A stretch of 29,313 bases of DNA from Ruminiclostridium sp. (GTDB taxonomy: Bacteria; Bacillota_A; Clostridia; Oscillospirales; Ruminococcaceae). The stretch spans positions 1-29,313 of the forward strand of contig JAFZOA010000629.1 in NCBI GenBank assembly GCA_017550775.1, in the 5' to 3' direction. Shown one piece after another: positions 29,050 to 29,313 of the stretch; positions within the stretch are counted from its first letter, which is position 1, and the number at the start of each line of letters is the position of its first letter. The position numbers were made by a program, and so were the translations under genes. The notes beneath the pieces are model-generated. The model was given only the letters and a program-made list of their open reading frames with translations, did no database searches and was not told the DNA's origin.

Positions 29050-29313
29050 CGTAAACCTCCCTTTCAATAGGTCCGTACTCGAATGTCGCTATGATCTCAC
29101 CTGCGTAAAACGGGTAAGTATCATCTTCGTATGCGGTCATTTCAAGTCCTTGTGTTTTATCGAGCTTTATTTTCTTTCCGATAACCACATCTTTCAGGAA
29201 CTTTATCTTGACCTTATCCATTAAGTTCAAAAGATTGAGTGCTCCGTCCTCTTCGTTGTCGTCATATATACAGAAAATAAAGCGATATACAGATTTGGAT
29301 TTTGTTTCTCTCC
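29018..29313 (-). CDS. Partial tail-completion-like protein (5' end outside window)
   Basis: The reading frame enters at the right edge and stays open to the stop at 29018, 97 codons plus stop. The visible part runs from SVYRFIFCIYDDNEEDGALN through LLNLMDKVKIKFLKDVVIG to YPFYAGEIIATFEYGPIERE. An apparent start near 29221-29230 is internal. The pattern (a strand, an acidic loop, LLNLMDKV, then a C-terminal TAT.E.P strand) resembles small tail terminator/completion proteins located between head and sheath genes. This is a tentative assignment. It overlaps the next gene by 32 bases. Confidence 0.75.
   Translation of the reverse strand, partial: RETKSKSVYRFIFCIYDDNEEDGALNLLNLMDKVKIKFLKDVVIGKKIKLDKTQGLEMTAYEDDTYPFYAGEIIATFEYGPIEREVYDEKDYRHSFF

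Larger units (their letters stand above)
5788..29313. mobile_element. Prophage, left part (P2-like contractile tail, with DGR)
   Basis: Everything right of tRNA-Pro fits one temperate phage. It includes small HTH regulators and accessory genes on the plus strand, then a convergent minus-strand late operon with sheath, tube, chaperone, tape measure, gpX, gpD, gpU, gpW, gpJ, gpI, fibre, DGR, holin and endolysin in P2-like order. The left edge is placed between 5788 and about 6010. The reason is that the regulatory sequence at 6012-6030 is shared exactly with the DGR promoter at 13942-13960. The head genes, integrase and replication genes lie outside the window. The exact att core cannot be fixed without the other end. 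Confidence 0.87.

Overview
The window joins a stretch of ordinary Gram-positive chromosome to the left part of a contractile-tailed, P2-like prophage. Codon use, strong AGGAGG ribosome sites, sigma-A-type promoters, a fused FeoA-FeoB followed by an FeoB-associated Cys-rich protein, and the style of the phage genes suggest an anaerobic Clostridia host (Ruminococcus/Oscillospirales-like). That is an inference; no 16S or other marker gene is present.

Host part (1-5787): on the minus strand lie glgP (glycogen phosphorylase) and a feoAB plus small Cys-rich membrane protein operon, each with a recognisable promoter and terminator. On the plus strand lie tRNA-Leu(CAG) and tRNA-Pro(CGG) behind one consensus promoter. 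The prophage probably begins just downstream of tRNA-Pro; the integrase and the other end are outside the window.

Accessory/regulatory arm (about 5.8-10.3 kb, mostly plus strand): three small HTH proteins, a protein of unknown function, an amidoligase plus gamma-glutamylcyclotransferase pair, a three-way-junction-like structured element, a consensus promoter with a duplicated operator, and several very small ORFs separated by hairpins. It converges on the late genes at a bidirectional terminator (10259-10296).

Late region (29.3 kb down to 10.3 kb, minus strand, read right to left): a partial tail-completion-like gene, a small unknown gene, tail sheath, tail tube, tail assembly chaperone with a -1 frameshift, tape measure, gpX (LysM), gpD hub with a C-terminal CW_7 repeat, gpV-like, gpU-like, gpW/gp25, gpJ, gpI with a nine-unit repeat extension, three small tail-fibre-region genes, and the variable receptor-binding protein. 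After the DGR cassette come holin-like genes and an amidase endolysin.

The centrepiece is a complete diversity-generating retroelement (DGR) at 12.1-15.2 kb: a C-type-lectin/FGE-fold target gene ending in a 116-bp variable repeat, a hairpin, avd, the 116-bp template repeat and a DGR reverse transcriptase. TR and VR differ at 15 positions, 13 of them TR adenines. The cassette has its own promoter, whose 19 bases up to and including the -35 box are identical, in the same register, to those of a small HTH gene 8 kb away in the accessory arm. This points to specific regulation of diversification by a prophage-encoded regulator.
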